Notes under the pieces: generated by a model
The model's database searches: none
Told to the model about the DNA's origin: nothing
What the model saw: the letters and a program-made list of their open reading frames with translations, nothing else
Source: Sulfitobacter litoralis
GTDB lineage: Bacteria; Pseudomonadota; Alphaproteobacteria; Rhodobacterales; Rhodobacteraceae
Direction of reading: 5' to 3'
DNA length: 63,072 nucleotides
NCBI RefSeq assembly: GCF_900103185.1
Contig: NZ_FNJD01000022.1
Location: 1 to 63,072 of the forward strand
In this document: positions 62,756-63,072 of the stretch, one piece after another
How positions within the stretch are numbered: position 1 is the stretch's first letter
Layout of the letters: each line of letters starts with the position of its first letter
Translations under genes and position numbers: made by a program

Positions 62756-63072
62756 ACTTTGTGTATCTGGTCTGGCCCATGCGGGTTTTAGATACAGTCA
62801 CGCATTGAAGCGATCCTCAAACATTATGGCGAAATGATTGCGGGCCGCAAACCATTCTCGAACATTTCGGCCGCCTTTCTCAAACTTGCGGATCGCCAAG
62901 TAGATCAGCTTCGTGGCTGCGCCTTCGGTCGGGAACGATCCCCGCGTCTTAATCGATTTGCGGATTACACGGTTCAAGCTTTCAATTGCGTTGGTGGTGT
63001 AGATGATCTTTCGGATGGCGGGATCAAAAGCAAAGAACGGGATCACTTCCTGCCAAGCCCTGCGCCAGGCCG
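62746..63072 (-). mobile_element. IS256-family element, 3' end only (continues beyond window)
   Basis: The transposase C-terminus is at 62798-63072. The segment from about 62746, GTGTCATGAACTTTGTGTA (62748-62766), looks like the outer terminal inverted repeat of IS256-type elements, judged from memory. The left boundary is therefore uncertain by tens of bases. No target duplication can be checked because the other end is outside the window. Confidence 0.5.
62798..63072 (-). CDS. IS256-family transposase, C-terminal fragment (runs off the window)
   Basis: About 91 codons are visible. The frame stays open to the window edge: upstream of the GTG codon at 63046 it reads AWRRAWQE, so that codon is internal. 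VIPFFAFDPAIRKIIYTTNAIE and SLNRVIRKSIKTRGSFPTEGAA, with the later FEKGGRNVREWFAARNHFA, are the standard end of mutator-type (IS256) transposases, which cut and paste via a DDE site located earlier, outside the window. Its intactness cannot be judged. Confidence 0.9.
   Translation of the reverse strand, partial: AWRRAWQEVIPFFAFDPAIRKIIYTTNAIESLNRVIRKSIKTRGSFPTEGAATKLIYLAIRKFEKGGRNVREWFAARNHFAIMFEDRFNA

Noticed and set aside
1..63072. CRISPR arrays, prophage or integrative-element boundaries
   Set aside because: No regularly spaced repeats, no integrase or phage structural genes. The only mobile trace is the IS256 end at the right edge, and tRNA-Val shows no duplicated 3' end nearby.

Overview
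The window reads as a chromosomal segment of a marine-type alphaproteobacterium of the Rhodobacterales (Roseobacter group; Sulfitobacter-like relatives would fit). The GC content is high, about 60% by eye, and coding density is very high. Neighbouring genes repeatedly overlap by four bases (ATGA). The gene content is typical of that group: a FAD oxidoreductase/DUF1365/MFS/DUF3833/SDR operon, a lysine-forming saccharopine dehydrogenase, a PuuD/PuuE-type urate pathway, ALDH16 and an RTX-repeat protein. All names come from reading translated sequence, motifs and gene order; no database search was run.

Layout. 1-6.5 kb: the periplasmic methionine sulfoxide reductase pair msrP-msrQ, then clpB behind a near-consensus heat-shock promoter, a small conserved Rhodobacterales-type protein, and pyrF. 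6.6-9.5 kb: a candidate two-hairpin small RNA, dinB, an N-formylglutamate amidohydrolase-like gene, tRNA-Val(GAC) and a zinc-ligand-free rpmJ. 9.6-13.4 kb: a YghU-like glutathione-dependent protein, then a ferric-iron ABC binding protein and permease that converge and have no ATPase beside them. 13.5-25.2 kb: a complete branched-chain-type ABC transporter (binding protein, LivH, LivM, LivG, LivF) bracketed by two ANL-family acyl-CoA-ligase-like enzymes, with a divergent PAS hybrid histidine kinase, a response regulator and a tiny WGR protein. 25.3-30.7 kb: an orphan formate dehydrogenase alpha subunit, a histidine phosphatase, a GST and a lysine-forming saccharopine dehydrogenase. 30.7-35.3 kb: a five-gene, fully overlapping operon resembling the RpoE/ChrR-controlled lipid operon of Rhodobacter sphaeroides. 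35.4-38.5 kb: rmuC and mutL. 38.6-45 kb: urate catabolism. 45.1-48.5 kb: deoC plus ALDH16. 48.6-57.2 kb: an rsmB/heparinase-like/purH/lspA/DUF3035/M16/M16 run. 57.3-61.7 kb: an SDHAF4-like protein, a small secreted protein, dapB, rbfA, a phosphodiester glycosidase-like gene, truB and DUF1643. The window ends with an RTX-repeat, membrane-anchored protein abutting the 3' end of an IS256-family element.

How genes work together. PuuD oxidises urate, UraH and the OHCU-decarboxylase half of the PuuE fusion make allantoin, the allantoinase half opens it, and the ureidoglycine aminohydrolase-like cupin and AllA finish to glyoxylate; the NCS2 permease supplies substrate. DeoC releases acetaldehyde, which the adjacent ALDH16 could oxidise, under an 18-bp perfect palindrome. 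The best candidates for undescribed biology are the transporter with two acyl-activating enzymes and a two-component system (one of the two enzymes has lost the usual ANL phosphate-binding loop), the small RNA after pyrF, and the palindrome-controlled deoC-ALDH16 unit.
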